Shown here: piece after piece, positions 63,499 through 64,000 of the stretch
Numbering within the stretch: position 1 is the first letter of the stretch
Layout: every line of letters starts with the position of its first letter
Assembly (NCBI GenBank): GCA_002731275.1
Contig: PCBK01000110.1
Location: 37,120-101,119, forward strand
Length of the DNA stretch: 64,000 nucleotides
Reading direction: 5' to 3'
Source: Deltaproteobacteria bacterium
GTDB lineage: Bacteria > Myxococcota_C > UBA6777
Notes under the pieces: model-generated
What the model was told of the DNA's origin: nothing
What the model saw: only the letters and a program-made list of their open reading frames with translations
The model's database searches: none
Program-made: the position numbers and the translations under genes

Positions 63499-63901
63499 GC
63501 TGCTCCAAGAAAAAAAGAGTGTAGGAAAAAGGAAACACACGCAGAGGTTGTAGCTGAAGTCACAGGCTTTGTTATTCGTCGTCGCAGTGGCGATGCCATG
63601 GCTCCTTCTCATGCCTTGCCTGAGGCTCCATCTACAGCCCTCCTTCGTGTGCTTTTTTCCTTGCAGCAGCCTTGATGGACTCCTGAACAAGAACAGAATC
63701 ATCCACAAAGATCACCAAGACAAACAAAAATGTTGTGGTATAGTGCCCAAGATGGAATATATCCGAGACAGGCTATGTTTCATGCAAAAGGACTGAAAAA
63801 TGTCGGATTCGCCGATGTTTTGTGGGAGCCTCTCTGCTGGAGTGTTGATGCAGGGGTGACCATTTACTTTTCCAGTCCATCATTTGTAGGAGGTTTCCCT
63901 T
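63499..63901. other. Intergenic interval at the right end
   Basis: About 400 bases after the LamG lipoprotein. Short open frames are present but none has a ribosome-binding site with a protein-like sequence. No hairpin terminator or repeat was recognised. Confidence 0.5.
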
Positions 63902-63952
63902 ATGAAAAAAGCTGACTCTACCGTTTTTTATGTAAAGGCCGCTCTCCCTTGA
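63902..63952 (+). CDS. Possible 16-residue leader peptide
   Basis: ATG at 63902 with AGGAGG ten bases upstream encodes MKKADSTVFYVKAALP and stops inside a hairpin. That hairpin is GCCGC plus TCTC (63938-63946) pairing with GAGA and GCGGC (63951-63962). An excellent ribosome-binding site before a very short frame that ends in a stem-loop is how translational leader peptides look. The downstream gene lies beyond the window edge, so this is tentative. Confidence 0.35.
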   Translation: MKKADSTVFYVKAALP

Positions 63953-64000
63953 GAGACGCGGCGCAAAGCAAGTTTTGGAGCCAGTTTTCGTGGTACTGAA

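Overview
The window reads like a chromosome segment of an uncultured or little-studied member of the Myxococcota/Bradymonadota (former Deltaproteobacteria). The evidence is indirect: two long cysteine-rich lipoproteins with MopE-type DNDCDG motifs, many small lipoproteins with Thr/Glu/Asp-rich linkers, a Ser/Thr kinase with an HRDLKPGN loop, class I PHA synthase and near-balanced base composition. No rRNA, tRNA, CRISPR array, phage or intact insertion sequence was recognised. No taxonomic marker gene is present, so the assignment is tentative.

Layout, left to right. (1) 1-2606: a very large helical-repeat (HEAT-like) protein on the minus strand, cut by the window edge. (2) 3081-9387: a heavy-metal efflux operon with a MerR-type promoter, a small Cys-rich protein, CzcC/CzcB/CzcA-like RND subunits and a 33-codon membrane peptide coupled to the last subunit. 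(3) 9379-13674: an NAD-dependent epimerase-like reductase, PHA synthase and a Cys-rich lipoprotein. Two clusters of composite palindromic repeats lie on either side of phaC, and a third precedes the metal operon. (4) 13846-24522: an Rpn/PD-(D/E)XK nuclease, an SDR oxidoreductase, a SulP transporter, a Fic-domain protein and several membrane or unknown proteins. (5) 24741-35042: a large Cys-rich NHL lipoprotein, a PfkB-family kinase, a PadR-controlled two-gene operon, a cyclic-phosphate Receiver/DUF4291 pair, a Nudix hydrolase and an HNH-type nuclease. (6) 35233-42286: a Ser/Thr kinase fused to a lectin-like propeller, a second hairpin-rich repeat region, a TIGR03084-type protein with a Septknot repeat protein, an ICMT-PAP2 fusion and a GH43 lipoprotein. 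(7) 42528-50349: a metal ABC transporter without a binding protein, then a minus-strand series (Cthe_2159-like carbohydrate-binding lipoprotein, VTC-domain protein, DUF4956 membrane protein, HlyD-like and TolC-like proteins). (8) 50491-64000: a candidate structured RNA, a nitroreductase operon, a 1.1 kb non-coding interval with two repeat families, an LRR gene and a triple-BRCT gene, a PAS-GGDEF-EAL protein overlapping a PP2C phosphatase, a YitT-family protein and a second MopE-type lipoprotein paralogous to the first but ending in a LamG-like domain.

How the genes fit together. The czc genes form a complete tripartite cation exporter, probably induced by metal through an unlinked MerR-family regulator. 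The PadR gene and its small monooxygenase-like partner share a sigma70 promoter with an inverted repeat at the start site, as expected for autoregulation. The VTC/DUF4956/Cthe_2159 genes are a recurring bacterial neighbourhood. The two MopE lipoproteins look like one surface scaffold with interchangeable C-terminal domains.

The strongest unexplained signals are non-coding. They are the three composite palindrome clusters with a compensatory base-pair change, the array of consecutive hairpins at 37442-37866, the GATTCCG/CGGAATC repeat family beside a seven-copy 43-bp A-tract array at 53101-53700, and a three-hairpin block at 50491-50603.
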